Notes: generated by a model from the sequence alone, not told the origin. A stretch of DNA of 64,000 nucleotides from Halomonas cupida (GCF_900142755.1 NZ_FRCA01000007.1:62001-126000), one strand, 5' to 3'; numbered from the stretch's first letter, positions 30,352 through 41,053 are shown. Numbers and translations: made by a program.

Positions 30352-31908
30352 ATGAACTTCACCTTGCGGCGGCACCGCCAGAACCCAGACCGGTATCTGG
30401 CGGGTGTCGCCCTGCTTGCTCTCCCTCTCATGGTTTCATCCGCTCAAGCGCAATCCTCCTCGTCACCGGAGACGATACCTCGCCTGGAGTCCACGCAATG
30501 CGTCACCGACGCGCTCAAGGAGCTGGGCGCGGACTGCTACACCTTCTACGGCTACGAGAACTGGGACGAGCCTGGCGACAACCTGATCCAGCTTCCGGTG
30601 GCAGTGCTGGAACCGGAATCCGCCGAGGCCGAGGATGTACCGGTGTTCTTCTTCCCCGGTGGGCCGGGCTATTCATCACTGGGCAACCAGGCCTATATCG
30701 AGCAGTTACTCAAGGACGTCGGCAATCGTACCCTGGTGACGATGGATCACAGGGGCTATATCCATGCCGAACCTGCACTGGAGTGCCCGGATTACGCGGA
30801 TGTCTCGCCCTATCACAACATCATCCATACGCCTGCGATCACGTCCTCGCTCAAGCCGATGGAGCGCCTGGAGACGATCACCAGCGAGGTGGAGAACTGC
30901 TATAACAAGCTCACCGAGGAAGGCATCGACGTGGCGCAGTACAACCAGTACACGGTGTCGCGGGATGTCGACGAGATACGCAAGCTGCTGGAATACGACC
31001 AGATCGATGCCTTCGGCTCCTCCACCGGTAGCGGTACCGTGGTCTCGTTCATCCAGTACTACCCGGACAGCGTGCGCAGCGCAATTCTCGGCTGGCCCTG
31101 GTTCAGTCATCTACGCAACCGGCCTCCGGTCGACGAGTTCTACACCGCCAAGCAGACCTTCACCGACACTCTGGCCCGTTGTGTTGCCGATGACGAAGCC
31201 TGCCGTGACCTCTTGCCCAACTGGCTGCTGGCGATCGATCAGGCCCGCCGTAGCCTGGATTCCAGACCCTACATCGTCGATGTCGAAGATGCCGACGGCA
31301 ATAGCGATACGCTCTACTTCGATGGTGCGGCCTTCCTCGACACTCTCTACCTGATGCTGCCTTCTGCCTATACGGAGCTGCCCAGCCTTGTGGCCGACAT
31401 CAAGGCCGGCGACTACACGCGACTCAACGATTTCTTCCTGATCGACGACTATGCCGCCGAGTCCGAAGCGCCTAACTATGCGCTCGGTTATTTCCTGTCG
31501 CATGTCTGCGGCGATATGGGCAGCAACCGTCCTTCCCGGGCGGACTCCCTCGCCGCCGTGCAGCGTGAACCGGCCATCCTCGGCTTCGAACCGCCCTGGG
31601 TGTGCGGCTGGTGGGGCAAGGACGGCGATGTTCCCGCTGAGCACAATGATCCCCCGGTATCCGATACCCCGGCGCTGGCCATCCACGGCCAGATGGATCC
31701 GTGCTGTGGCCCCCGCTGGAGCGACCATCTGCGTGAAACCATGCCCAACGTCCAGGCAGTCAAGTTTCAGGGACTGGGCCACAACCCCGTGAACGAATGT
31801 CGCTCGACGATGATTCAGGCCTTTCTCGACGACCCCATGGCCACCGTCGACGCCAGTTGCCGCAACGAGGTGGAACTGGAGCCTTGGGTCATCGAACCAC
31901 CGCAGTAA
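30352..31908 (+). CDS. exported alpha/beta hydrolase (tripeptidyl/prolyl aminopeptidase type)
   Basis: 518 residues. Start 30352 (MNFTLRRHRQN) has GGAGG six bases upstream; an ATG 18 bases earlier lacks this. The signal peptide ends near SSAQAQ. The alpha/beta hydrolase core has an oxyanion HGG-like FFPGGPGYSSL, the nucleophile elbow FGSSTGSG (GxSxG, about residue 229), Asp in IHGQMDPCC (about 447) and His in GLGHNPVNE (about 476). The C-terminal TAP-like domain and multiple cysteines suit periplasmic peptidases of the S33 family. A terminator follows. Confidence 0.83.
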   Translation: MNFTLRRHRQNPDRYLAGVALLALPLMVSSAQAQSSSSPETIPRLESTQCVTDALKELGADCYTFYGYENWDEPGDNLIQLPVAVLEPESAEAEDVPVFFFPGGPGYSSLGNQAYIEQLLKDVGNRTLVTMDHRGYIHAEPALECPDYADVSPYHNIIHTPAITSSLKPMERLETITSEVENCYNKLTEEGIDVAQYNQYTVSRDVDEIRKLLEYDQIDAFGSSTGSGTVVSFIQYYPDSVRSAILGWPWFSHLRNRPPVDEFYTAKQTFTDTLARCVADDEACRDLLPNWLLAIDQARRSLDSRPYIVDVEDADGNSDTLYFDGAAFLDTLYLMLPSAYTELPSLVADIKAGDYTRLNDFFLIDDYAAESEAPNYALGYFLSHVCGDMGSNRPSRADSLAAVQREPAILGFEPPWVCGWWGKDGDVPAEHNDPPVSDTPALAIHGQMDPCCGPRWSDHLRETMPNVQAVKFQGLGHNPVNECRSTMIQAFLDDPMATVDASCRNEVELEPWVIEPPQ

Positions 31909-31948
31909 CCAAGCCCCATTTCGTCAGCCCCTTCCATTCCCTTACCCA

Positions 31949-31975
31949 AGGCCCGCGATGCGGGCCTTTTCATTT
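31949..31975 (+). terminator. intrinsic terminator of the hydrolase gene
   Basis: GGCCCGC/GCGGGCC, 7-bp perfect stem with a GAT loop, then TTTTCATTT. It begins about 40 bases after the stop. Confidence 0.8.
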
Positions 31976-32121
31976 CACGCCTCAGGAACCATGCACAAAT
32001 GTCTGCGAGAAAGAACCGCTGCGTTGCGCGTACTGGTGCGCCATTCTCATTGCCATCAGCATGTGCCGGACCTGTGATCGCGACAGTCCGACCATCACCT
32101 CATGAGCACCGCGCTGTCAGA

Positions 32122-33096
32122 TCACAGTCCTTCTTCAAGCAACTGGGGGGCAAAGTAGGTCATGATCAGGTCAGCACCGGCACGCCGCATCGAGCCTAGC
32201 GTTTCACGTACCACTGCCGATTCGTCGATGACACCTTGTTCGGCAGCAAACTTGATCATCGCGTATTCACCACTGACCTGATACGCCGCCAGCGGCAGCA
32301 GGCTGTTACGGCGGATATCCGCCATGATGTCGAGATAGGCCAGTGCCGGCTTGACCATCAGCAGATCGGCCCCTTCTGCCTCATCCATCAACGACTCGCG
32401 CAAGGCTTCCCGACGATTCATCGGGTCCATCTGATAGGTCTTGCGATCGCCCTTGAGTTCGGTGCCCGCGGCTTCGCGGAAGGGCCCATACAGGGCAGAA
32501 GCCAGCTTGGTGGAATAGGCCATGATGGGTATATCGTCGAAGCCAGCAGCATCCAGCGCCTGGCGAATCGCCGCGACCTGGCCGTCCTGAGCGGCAGAAG
32601 GCGCAATGATGTCGGCTCCGGCCCTCGCTGCCGCCACTGCCTGAATCCCCAGATTATTGATGGTCAGGTCGTTATCTACAGTATTGCCCTTGAGAATGCC
32701 GCAATGCCCGTGGCTGGTGTACTCGCAGAAACAGATATCCGGAATCACCACCATATCCGGCGCAGCTTCCTTGATGGTGCGCACCATGCGTGAAACGAGA
32801 CCATTCTCGTCCATCGCATCGCTGCCATGCTCATCCTTATGATGCGAAATACCGAACGGCATGATGCTTCTGAGCCCCAGCTGGCTCAGGCGGCGCGCTT
32901 CGTCGGCCAGCTTGCTTTCTGGCACCCTGGATTGCCCAGGCATACCGGCAATTGGCGTGAATTCATCGCAGTCTTCTTCCACAAAGATCGGGTATACCAG
33001 ATGCTCTGCGCGCAAGGTTGTTTCTCGCACGATATCGCGCAGCGCTTCACTCCGGCGTAAACGGCGCAGGCGAGCCTGGGGGAATTGAGCAGGCAT
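32122..33096 (-). CDS. hemB: delta-aminolevulinic acid dehydratase (porphobilinogen synthase)
   Basis: 324 residues. HemB condenses two 5-aminolevulinate molecules to porphobilinogen in haem and tetrapyrrole synthesis. Both Schiff-base lysines are visible: in [15 protein letters not shown] (about residue 195) and [11 protein letters not shown] (about 248). A metal-binding variable region [13 protein letters not shown] is present with three cysteines, the zinc-type pattern. The start is placed at 33096 ([13 protein letters not shown]) after AAGGAGTG; the longer frame to 33402 reads into the structured repeat. Confidence 0.96.
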   Translation of the reverse strand: MPAQFPQARLRRLRRSEALRDIVRETTLRAEHLVYPIFVEEDCDEFTPIAGMPGQSRVPESKLADEARRLSQLGLRSIMPFGISHHKDEHGSDAMDENGLVSRMVRTIKEAAPDMVVIPDICFCEYTSHGHCGILKGNTVDNDLTINNLGIQAVAAARAGADIIAPSAAQDGQVAAIRQALDAAGFDDIPIMAYSTKLASALYGPFREAAGTELKGDRKTYQMDPMNRREALRESLMDEAEGADLLMVKPALAYLDIMADIRRNSLLPLAAYQVSGEYAMIKFAAEQGVIDESAVVRETLGSMRRAGADLIMTYFAPQLLEEGL

Positions 33097-33156
33097 ACAA
33101 CACTCCTTCAATGATCGGGCGATTGACAACACCTTGATGACGGCCGACCAGTATAT

Positions 33157-33327
33157 ATTAACCCGGCATGCTTTTATGTTGGGTGAATGGCGACACAGGG
33201 ACGTGTCGCCGTCGGCCATCAGGCTGACGCGAGGCCGCACCACACCAGCAGATCCGTGCATCTTCGCCAGTGTGGTGCGGGCGACAATCAAATCGATCAG
33301 GATGAGCTGTTTGATTGCCATGTTAAT
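33157..33327 (+). repeat. 171-bp structured repeat, copy 3
   Basis: Full-length copy between hemB and the LysM giant gene, from ATTAACCCGGCATGC to ATTGCCATGTTAAT. It is nearly identical to copies 1 and 2, including GTCGGCC/GGCTGAC and the CACCACAC/GTGTGGTG stem. Confidence 0.88.
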
Positions 33328-33376
33328 CAAGCTAAGGAAGACGCCGAGATGAGTGCTCAAGGTTCGGCGTAGACAT

Positions 33377-33444
33377 GTTACTTCCTCCATTTCGCTGGCC
33401 ATGAGAGGTATTCAGCTCAAGGGCAACAAAATGGAGGGAGTAAC
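33377..33444. repeat. 16-bp inverted repeat downstream of the LysM gene
   Basis: GTTACTTCCTCCATTT at 33377-33392 and AAATGGAGGGAGTAAC at 33429-33444 pair at 15 of 16 positions with a 36-base loop. It lies between the structured repeat and the 3' end of the giant gene. No T-run follows either arm, so a plain terminator is unlikely. Confidence 0.7.
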
Positions 33445-33503
33445 AATCATGACGGGACTGTCAGGATGTCGGAGACGTTGCAGGCACTGGTCCAGCACGG
33501 CCC

Positions 33504-36500
33504 TCAGGCCGCGGGCAAGTAAATGCGATCCCCTGGAAAGAGCATGTTGGGGTCGATGATATGGTCCAGGTTGAGCATCACGACCTGTTCGACATCCCGC
33601 CCTTGGTGGACTGCGATCCCTCCCAGGGTCTGATCAGGTTCCACAATGACCACAGGATATCGTCCTTCCAGGAGAGGATTGATGCGTCCGCCATCCTCTG
33701 CGACGCCAGGTTGCTCACCGATATCTTCTACCACGGCCAGGTCAGACACTTCCTCGGCTCCAGGCTGCTCATCGAGCACAGGAGTCGCATTCTCGCGCTC
33801 ACCATCGACCACAGGTACCGTGGAGGGAGAGAAGTCGGAGGGCACATAGCCGGGAAGCTCATCATCGATATCTTCCGGCTCCTCCGACATATGCTCATTG
33901 GCAAACTTCACTCCCGCCATGACGGAGCCCGGAATCATGGTGCCACTGAAGCCGATGATCGTGGCAACATCCCGCTTTTGCATTTTCATGAGGTCGCCGA
34001 TGAAGGGAACTTTGGTGGATACTGGGGCCCCCAGTCTGGCTCCAAGTTTCTTCCCCAGAGAAGCATCCCGAAACCATAGGCGTGTTGATGCACCTCCGAC
34101 CAGAAGGTTCGACATGGAATTGTAGAGTGTCATCGGCCCCCAACCTGATGCCAGGCTAGATCCCATACCTTCAACGCTGCCCGCCACGAAAGCGGGTAAT
34201 GCCCAGTCATCTGCCCATTTCATTGCTGACCTGCCTGTTACGGCTTCCTGAAAGCCCTTGGCGAGATACACAGAACTACCGAAAGCAAAGACTCCGTCCT
34301 TGCCAGCATCCAATCCACCGAGGGGGCTATCAGGGATGAGGAAACTAATTCCTCCACCCTCGTTAGTGACATAATTGCCAAATGTCCCTGCAGTATTGAT
34401 GGTGAATGTAACAAACTCGATGCCACGCAGCGTTCTCCCGAGGCCGGTATGAACCGCTGTCGCGTCGGGGGCCATCGAACGCGTCAACAAACTGGCTCCC
34501 CGAACACCTGATGCCAGGGCGTTCAAGGGCATTGATATCTGAGGAGGCCCTGACAGCGACAAACCTGCACCAAGAGCTCCCGCACTCAACAACAAGGTAC
34601 GGATCGCGTTTTCATGGCTTCGCGCCGATAACCAGGTACCGTTACTGCCGTTATAGAGGGCGAAGTCGTGGGGTTCGGCTTTATAGCCTTGCTTATCAGG
34701 GTTGATCGCCCTACCAAGTTGGTTAGCCGACTTGTCGGTCACCAGCACATAGACTTCACCGTCGAAATGTTCGCTATGCAGTACCCGGCCATTTCCATGG
34801 AGCTGGACGGTCTGACGGCCGGTGTCACTACGAGTCATGGTAAAAGTGACCGGCTCCATAGGCCCTTTCGGTCCTTTGCTACGATCAACATTATTCTTGT
34901 TGATATGCCCACTCTCGCCCACAAACCCGCCACGCCGTACTTTCCCTTCGTGTAACACAAAACCACTGGCCCCCAATCGTTCTGGTTGAACGAAGTGCAC
35001 ATGATGCCCCGGTGGCAAGGCACCATCCACCGAGGCCTGATTCAAGACATTCAGATCATTGAGTCGATACAGACGAGACATCTTTTCCGGCGGAGTGGCG
35101 TCACCATGCCGAGAAAACAACTTGTCCGGGATGAGTGGACCGGCAGGCTGCGAATCTGGGCGCGAAGCTCTCAACGACTTTGCGCTCATGCCGACACCAA
35201 AGATGCCGCTGCCCAATCCCGCCAGAGCATCAGCTCTTTCCAGCCCCGTCATGTCATCCCAGTTCGTCAGGATGCTGTAACCGGAATAGCCCATCAACGG
35301 GATGCCGACCCCCATCGCGGCCCGGTCGAGGCCTTTCGCTGTATTGAACGCAAGGTTATTCACAGTTAGCTGGTCAGCAGCCTCTCGGTATACGGAGTTC
35401 TGACTCGTGAGCTTTTGCGAGGTATTGACGGCACCGATACTGGTTCTCGCTGACACACCGACCGGTGTTCCTGTCCGAGCCAGTCCAGCAAATCGGAAAG
35501 CACTGGCTCCCATCGGCAACACAGAGGTCACCAGCATCGCCCCTTGCATGAGGCCTTCGGTGCTGGCCAGCGGCCGGCCATACTCATGCATTTCATGCAG
35601 GTTATGAGCGCTGCGGGCGCCAAAGTAGGCGCCTCCGGCGAAGGCTATCGGTGCCGCTATCGGTGCCAGCGGGGGAATAAAAGAGGCCACCGTGGCAATA
35701 CCGGTACCAATGCCGATGACAGGATCCAGCCATTCTTCAGTGAAGCTCAGCTCCCTGGCCTGCAGCCACTCGTATCTGACGTCGCCAGAAGCATCGGTCA
35801 GCCGGTTGAGGTCCTCCGGGGCATAGATATGGCCACTGTCGGACAGGTAATTGTTGTGGCGGTAATCATCAAAGTTACGGTACTTGCTGCCGCTCTCATC
35901 GACCAGCCAGGTCTTGCCATCCTGATCCTCGAATCTGAACAGTGCGGTATCACGCACCCCTTCACTGCTGTCGCGATAGAGAAGCGGGATGATGTCGACC
36001 TCGGCATCATCACCAGCGATATCGCGGATCTGGTCGATCACCGGATCCACCACATCCGAATTCACATCCTCCGATGCTCCCCCACCTAGCGCTTGATTGA
36101 TCCGCTGCCGAGCGTCCTCGTCGTCCATGGATAGCGTAGCCGGCAGGCCATCCAGGCGCCCTTCGATGGCTTCCTCAGCCACTTCGGGATTCTCTTCGAA
36201 GAAGCGATTTTGTTGATCCTGCCACTGTTCCGGATCAAGACGATCCGCCAGCGACTCGTCACGCAGGAAGTCGTTCCATCTGCCCGCTTCATCCAGCTGC
36301 TCACCGACTGCTTCAGTGCTTGTCAGTGCCTGACGCAAGTCGGATACGCTAGTTTGCAGCCCGGTACTCCCTGTGAGAGGTACATCACCTGTAGCCAGAC
36401 CATTACCGTCGAGCCCTGCCTCGGTGAGGCCGATCTGTGTCGAAAGCAACGCCGTCTGGGTTTCTACCTGGTCACGCCTTGCCTGCGTCAGCGCACCGTG

Positions 36501-39500
36501 GGTGCCATTGGCGTCGAGATAGGCATCTTCCATCTGCCACGCGGCTGTGACCTCTCCTTCATGTTCGATCGAGTAGGTGTCATCGACCAGCTTCCAGGTC
36601 GACGGCCTCGCCGAGCGATAATCTGCTTCTTCCAGTGCCAGTTGCGATTCTTCGATGCCGGCCCGGGTCGACGCCAGATCGTTGCTGGTGGTGTTCAACT
36701 CCTGAAGTGCCATCGCCACATCGGGGTGCACCCAGCGCTGTTCGCCTTCCAGCGTCACCAGTACCGGCGTCACATCTTCATCAAAAGTATCGGTCAGCTT
36801 TTCCGTCGTGCCGCTGCCATGCTCTTCCAATGCGTCATTGCTCGCGGTTTCAGCAGTGTTGACCTCCTGCTGCACATCCTTCAATGGATCTCCCTTGTCG
36901 CCTGCATGCTCTGCCCACCAGTCGGCCCACTGCTGATCGAGCTCCTGTTCGGCCTCCGTGCGTCCCTCCTGGGTCTCGCCAGGGGCATAGGTCAGCTGGA
37001 ATTCATAAGGGTCATCTCGATCTTCGTAGCGGTTCCTTAGCCACAGCTGGCCATTCTCGTCGACGAAGTATTCTTTTCCCTCTCCATTCAAGTCACCGGT
37101 TGGCTTGGGGAGCGTTTGATTGCCATACGTTTCCCACTCGGTAAAGCCATCGGGGTCGAGATGCTCCGGTTGCTGCTCGCCGTACAGCTCTCTGGCCCGC
37201 GCGAGGATATCCTCACCGTCGTTCAGCGCATTACGCGCCGCGACCAGTTCGCGCTGTGCTTCGGCCACTTCTGGATGAACCCAACGCATCTCACCATCGA
37301 TCTCGACCTGTTCGGCGTCCTCGCCGCCCGGCACCACCGAGCCCTCGCCATGCTCGTCGATGGCATCGTCGAGTGCCTGTTCCCGATCAGGATTGGCATC
37401 CTCGAGCGCCGCCGCAGTCCCGCGATCCTGCTCGATGCCTATTTCAGTGAGCGTACGCTCTGCATCGGCAAGCTCCCGAGAGACCTGCACCAGGCTGCCA
37501 TCCCCGCTATAACGGATGTCTTTCCAGCTCGCCCAGTCCTCATCGAATTGCTGCTGGGTTTCAGTGCGTGTCGGTGATTCACTGCTGCCAGGTTCATAGG
37601 TCAGCGGGACTTCCAGGGGCTCATCCCAGTTCTCGTAGGTATTGACAAGGTAGAGCTGACCATCGCGCTCGACGACCTGCTGATCCTGCAAGGCGCCACT
37701 GGGGTCTTCATTCGGAGGTCCTGACCGGTTCGGTGTGACTTTGGTGAAACCCTCAGACTTGAAGTAATCGGGGTGTCGGTCGCGCACATCCTCGAGCATG
37801 CGTGTTTCAAGGTCTGGATTGATGTCCCGCTCCTGAGCGAAATCCTGCCAGGCCTGGTTGGCATCACGCTGTGCCTGAGTCAGGTCTTCGGGCTCCTCGC
37901 CTGGCGCATAGGTGAGCGGCTTCTCTACCTCATTCCTGTCGTAGCCTTCGCCATAGGTATTGACGACATAGAGCTGGCCATCGCGCTCGACAACCCTGGT
38001 ATCCGTCAACTCGCCCGTCTCTGGAGCGTAATTTCCTCGTCCCTGAGGTTCTTTCGTGTAACCGTCAGGATCGAAATACTTGGGGTTGGCTTCGCGGAAA
38101 GCAGCCAGTGCATCGTCCTGCAACTGCCCTGGCTCGTCACCGACTTTCAGCTCATGCCACTGTTGATTGAGTTCCTGCTGGGCTTCCGACAATCCATTGG
38201 CATTCTCGGCAGGATCCCGCGTCAGCGGAGTCGGAACAAGCAAGGGCTCATCACGATCCGCATAGACATTGCGCAGGTATAGCTGCCCATCCTTTTCCAC
38301 GACGGACTGGTACAGTAGTTCTCCCGTATGCTCCGTTTCCTTGATGGAATTTTGCGGACCTCTCTCGGTAACATCCTCGAAACCGTCTTTCTGGAAATAC
38401 TTCTCGAAGCGTTCGTCGTTGGCATAGATCTCGAGGGCGTCTTCCTTGAGCCCGTTGGCTTCCTCCTGCAGGCCCCGGTACTCTTCCTGCAGATCGAGAT
38501 AGTCGATCCAGGTATTGGCGTTTTCCAGGCGTTCCTGAGCTTCTGCCAGGCTTCCCTCAGGCTTCTGAGGGTCCCAGCGCAGGCCATGGGGAGCGATCAA
38601 CTCATTGATCCGCTCGCTTACATTGTCCATGGTCGCTTCATTATCCGGATCCAGCGCATAGACATTGACCTGTTCCTGATGTTGCCAGGCCTCTGCCTGT
38701 GCCTGAGTCAGGGCAACACGCGCAGTCTCCGCCGCCTCAAGAGGCTCGACCAGGCCTGGGTCCACCCAGACCCATTTGCCGTCATACTGCATCGGGACCC
38801 AGGCCTCACCATTGGAAGTTTCCTCGTCTGGCGGGATACCCAGGGGATCACTGTCGCTGGTGTTTTCACCCTCCTTGATGACATCGCTCTCATCACCATC
38901 CTCACCGACGATCTCATCGATGGCACTCTGAACGGCCTCTTCTTTATCCCCAAGGTCGGTTTTCAGGTCCTCGATATCCTTGATCTTGCCGTCATCGGTG
39001 CGATCCACCAGCATTTCCTCGATGACCGCCTGGAGCACCTTGTCCTCTTGCGAATCATCGGGATTGAGCTTGAGCACCTCCTCCGCTAGAGATTGCTCCT
39101 CCGTACCCCGGGCAATAGTGAATTCCTTGCCATCCTCGTCGCGGCGCAAGGTCAGATCGCCATCTGGCGGGGTGATCAGGGTATAACCGTTGTCCGTGAC
39201 TTCTGTGGTTGTCTTGCCATCGGCATCCACACGGGTCGTCGTCTCACGGCCATCCGGCTCGCTGACCGTTTGTGTGGTACTGCCATCACGATTCTCGGTA
39301 CGTCGAGTCTCGTTGCCATTGGTGTCGGTCACCACCGACGTGGTGGCCCCAGAGGGACCTGCCTCATGGCTGACGACCTCATCTCCACTGTCTTCAGTCG
39401 TAATGCGTGTCGTCGAGGTAATGGCTGGACCTTCCCCCTCGGTCCCCGTTTCGTATTCGTAACCAGCGGCCTCGACCTGGGCGACCACCTGCTCGGGGGA

Positions 39501-40325
39501 CAGCCCCTGGGCTTCGGCAATTTCCTCGATGCTCTGGCCGTCGGCAACACCTTCGACGATGTCGTTGATTCCCTCGCGAGTGGTGTCCTGCTCGGGTTTC
39601 AACTCAGTGCGCCGACCTTGTTCATCGATCACCGCGGTGGTGGTCTCGCCATCGGCATCGGTGATTTCCTCGACGACGACACCATCCTGCTGCTCGGTGC
39701 TCTCGTGTTTGGCAACCGTGTCACCGCTTTCCGGGTCGCTGATCTCGGTAGTGCTTTCCTGGCCGTCATCGGACTCAGTGATATCGACGTCGAGGCCATC
39801 CGCTTCGAGCTGTTCGAGGATCTCCTCGCGGCTGATCTCATAGTCGTCGGCGACCTGATCAATGCTTTTACCATCGGCGATATCCGAGGCAATGGCCTCA
39901 GCATCATCGGCGCTGAGACCATTGCCATTGTCGGTCCCTGGGTTATCGACCTGGGTGACGTCAAATGTTGGCCCCTGACCGCTGGTGTCGAGGAGCGGGT
40001 ACTGGGTCTGGAAGGGATCATTGTCCAGATAAGGGAGGTTGGTCTGCTGGGCCAGCAACGGTTGTGAGTAACTGGGCGAATAGACGCCCAGCCCCTCGCC
40101 ATTATTCAAAGGCGGCTGATAGTGGAAGACCGGCGCCTGGAAACCTGCATTCCAGGCAGGCTCAGCATCAAAGGCCGGGGTGTATCTCGGCGTAGGAGGT
40201 GGCGTAGGAGGTGACGGAGGGGGGCTCTGGATCCTGCTGAAAATCGCCGAGCCGAGGATCGAGGAAAACGTATCCGCGGCGTCGGGCCGGAACAGTTGAT
40301 GGACACTGCGTACCAGATTGATCAA
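33504..40325 (-). CDS. giant modular protein with tandem repeats, DUF4781-like segment and C-terminal LysM
   Basis: About 2273 residues. The start is taken as TTG at 40325 because GGAAGGAG lies 7 bases upstream of it; the ATG at 40370 has no such site. No signal peptide. Order: Pro-rich linker (residues about 35-50); two repeats with an HTH-like helix pair (GKSIDQVADDYEIS and GQSIEEIAEAQGLS, about 140-300); an acidic Thr-rich stretch; then at least four 110-130 residue modules sharing VVERDGQLYxVNTY and PLTYxPG (about 620-1150), interleaved with W-V-H/D-P segments; hydrophobic Ala/Gly-rich middle (PVIGIGTGIATVASFIPPL, about 1555) resembling DUF4781; and a LysM domain at the C-terminus (TLGGIAVHQGRDVEQV, MLFPGDRIYLP). 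LysM binds peptidoglycan or chitin. Base composition matches the host. Function unknown; a large effector, toxin-delivery or surface protein are all possible. Confidence 0.85.
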   Translation of the reverse strand: MINLVRSVHQLFRPDAADTFSSILGSAIFSRIQSPPPSPPTPPPTPRYTPAFDAEPAWNAGFQAPVFHYQPPLNNGEGLGVYSPSYSQPLLAQQTNLPYLDNDPFQTQYPLLDTSGQGPTFDVTQVDNPGTDNGNGLSADDAEAIASDIADGKSIDQVADDYEISREEILEQLEADGLDVDITESDDGQESTTEISDPESGDTVAKHESTEQQDGVVVEEITDADGETTTAVIDEQGRRTELKPEQDTTREGINDIVEGVADGQSIEEIAEAQGLSPEQVVAQVEAAGYEYETGTEGEGPAITSTTRITTEDSGDEVVSHEAGPSGATTSVVTDTNGNETRRTENRDGSTTQTVSEPDGRETTTRVDADGKTTTEVTDNGYTLITPPDGDLTLRRDEDGKEFTIARGTEEQSLAEEVLKLNPDDSQEDKVLQAVIEEMLVDRTDDGKIKDIEDLKTDLGDKEEAVQSAIDEIVGEDGDESDVIKEGENTSDSDPLGIPPDEETSNGEAWVPMQYDGKWVWVDPGLVEPLEAAETARVALTQAQAEAWQHQEQVNVYALDPDNEATMDNVSERINELIAPHGLRWDPQKPEGSLAEAQERLENANTWIDYLDLQEEYRGLQEEANGLKEDALEIYANDERFEKYFQKDGFEDVTERGPQNSIKETEHTGELLYQSVVEKDGQLYLRNVYADRDEPLLVPTPLTRDPAENANGLSEAQQELNQQWHELKVGDEPGQLQDDALAAFREANPKYFDPDGYTKEPQGRGNYAPETGELTDTRVVERDGQLYVVNTYGEGYDRNEVEKPLTYAPGEEPEDLTQAQRDANQAWQDFAQERDINPDLETRMLEDVRDRHPDYFKSEGFTKVTPNRSGPPNEDPSGALQDQQVVERDGQLYLVNTYENWDEPLEVPLTYEPGSSESPTRTETQQQFDEDWASWKDIRYSGDGSLVQVSRELADAERTLTEIGIEQDRGTAAALEDANPDREQALDDAIDEHGEGSVVPGGEDAEQVEIDGEMRWVHPEVAEAQRELVAARNALNDGEDILARARELYGEQQPEHLDPDGFTEWETYGNQTLPKPTGDLNGEGKEYFVDENGQLWLRNRYEDRDDPYEFQLTYAPGETQEGRTEAEQELDQQWADWWAEHAGDKGDPLKDVQQEVNTAETASNDALEEHGSGTTEKLTDTFDEDVTPVLVTLEGEQRWVHPDVAMALQELNTTSNDLASTRAGIEESQLALEEADYRSARPSTWKLVDDTYSIEHEGEVTAAWQMEDAYLDANGTHGALTQARRDQVETQTALLSTQIGLTEAGLDGNGLATGDVPLTGSTGLQTSVSDLRQALTSTEAVGEQLDEAGRWNDFLRDESLADRLDPEQWQDQQNRFFEENPEVAEEAIEGRLDGLPATLSMDDEDARQRINQALGGGASEDVNSDVVDPVIDQIRDIAGDDAEVDIIPLLYRDSSEGVRDTALFRFEDQDGKTWLVDESGSKYRNFDDYRHNNYLSDSGHIYAPEDLNRLTDASGDVRYEWLQARELSFTEEWLDPVIGIGTGIATVASFIPPLAPIAAPIAFAGGAYFGARSAHNLHEMHEYGRPLASTEGLMQGAMLVTSVLPMGASAFRFAGLARTGTPVGVSARTSIGAVNTSQKLTSQNSVYREAADQLTVNNLAFNTAKGLDRAAMGVGIPLMGYSGYSILTNWDDMTGLERADALAGLGSGIFGVGMSAKSLRASRPDSQPAGPLIPDKLFSRHGDATPPEKMSRLYRLNDLNVLNQASVDGALPPGHHVHFVQPERLGASGFVLHEGKVRRGGFVGESGHINKNNVDRSKGPKGPMEPVTFTMTRSDTGRQTVQLHGNGRVLHSEHFDGEVYVLVTDKSANQLGRAINPDKQGYKAEPHDFALYNGSNGTWLSARSHENAIRTLLLSAGALGAGLSLSGPPQISMPLNALASGVRGASLLTRSMAPDATAVHTGLGRTLRGIEFVTFTINTAGTFGNYVTNEGGGISFLIPDSPLGGLDAGKDGVFAFGSSVYLAKGFQEAVTGRSAMKWADDWALPAFVAGSVEGMGSSLASGWGPMTLYNSMSNLLVGGASTRLWFRDASLGKKLGARLGAPVSTKVPFIGDLMKMQKRDVATIIGFSGTMIPGSVMAGVKFANEHMSEEPEDIDDELPGYVPSDFSPSTVPVVDGERENATPVLDEQPGAEEVSDLAVVEDIGEQPGVAEDGGRINPLLEGRYPVVIVEPDQTLGGIAVHQGRDVEQVVMLNLDHIIDPNMLFPGDRIYLPAA

Positions 40326-40370
40326 AGCACTTCTCCTTCCTGGTCCCGAGGGGCGAAGGCCATCGACCAT

Positions 40371-40852
40371 CAGTCATCGGTCGAGCAAGGCCTTCCCTGC
40401 CTCAGGGATGGGGCTCTGAATCAATCTAGACCTACAGACAGGAAAAAGTGAAAGATTTACTCCTTTTTCATTAAGTTTTTTCTACACAAGCAATTCCCCA
40501 TGCCACGGCGAACTCCCGGACAAGGAAAAACCTCACATTCATGCCGGAAATATAGTTACGCGCACGCACCCATGCAGAAAAAAACTTCGATCAAGCGACA
40601 CAATCCAGTTAACACAGCAATCGCACCACACCATTGACAGAACATAGCGCCATACCCGAGCCCGATAGGTATCAGGCAACACTCCGGATACCGAGACCAC
40701 GCAGGCATTGGGTACGTTGCGAATACGGGCTCCTGCCTTTCTCTGGTGCGATTCCTGCTATGTGGTTTGCGCCGGACTATTCGCTTCACACTGGTTACGG
40801 TTCAGTCCACAGACCGGCATAACAGAGCAATGGTCCTGGCCACAGAAACTGA
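40371..40852. other. AT-rich gap upstream of the giant gene
   Basis: No credible gene. From about 40440 to 40560 it is AT-rich (CTTTTTCATTAAGTTTTTTC), unlike the neighbouring coding DNA, and may hold the promoter of the giant gene; no clear hexamer pair was found. Confidence 0.35.
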
Positions 40853-41053
40853 GTGCAACACCTGACCACCCAGGTCAGTCTTGTCCAAGGCGCAAGCATG
40901 AGACAGATCGATCGATTGATGGAGCGCTCTCCCTCGACCATCAGTCGAGAGATACGACGCAACCAGGAGCGCGGTAGACGTTACGCTGCGCATTCTGGGC
41001 ACGGTCAGCGCCCAACTCGGCTGAGCCAGGCGCTGCGAACCAAAAGTCAATAA
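40853..41053 (+). pseudogene. IS30-type transposase remnant (N-terminal HTH only)
   Basis: The open stretch encodes SMRQIDRLMERSPSTISREI and RRNQERGRRYAAHSGH, the helix-turn-helix of IS30 transposases (arginine-rich, R-S-P-S-T-I-S-R-E). Only about 60 residues remain of a normal 320-380; the DDE catalytic part is missing. It ends just before an inverted partial copy of the structured repeat. Confidence 0.75.

Noticed and set aside
39093..40067. 324-codon frame opposite the giant LysM gene
   Set aside because: Repetitive coding DNA on the minus strand creates long antisense frames; no start signal or family features are present.
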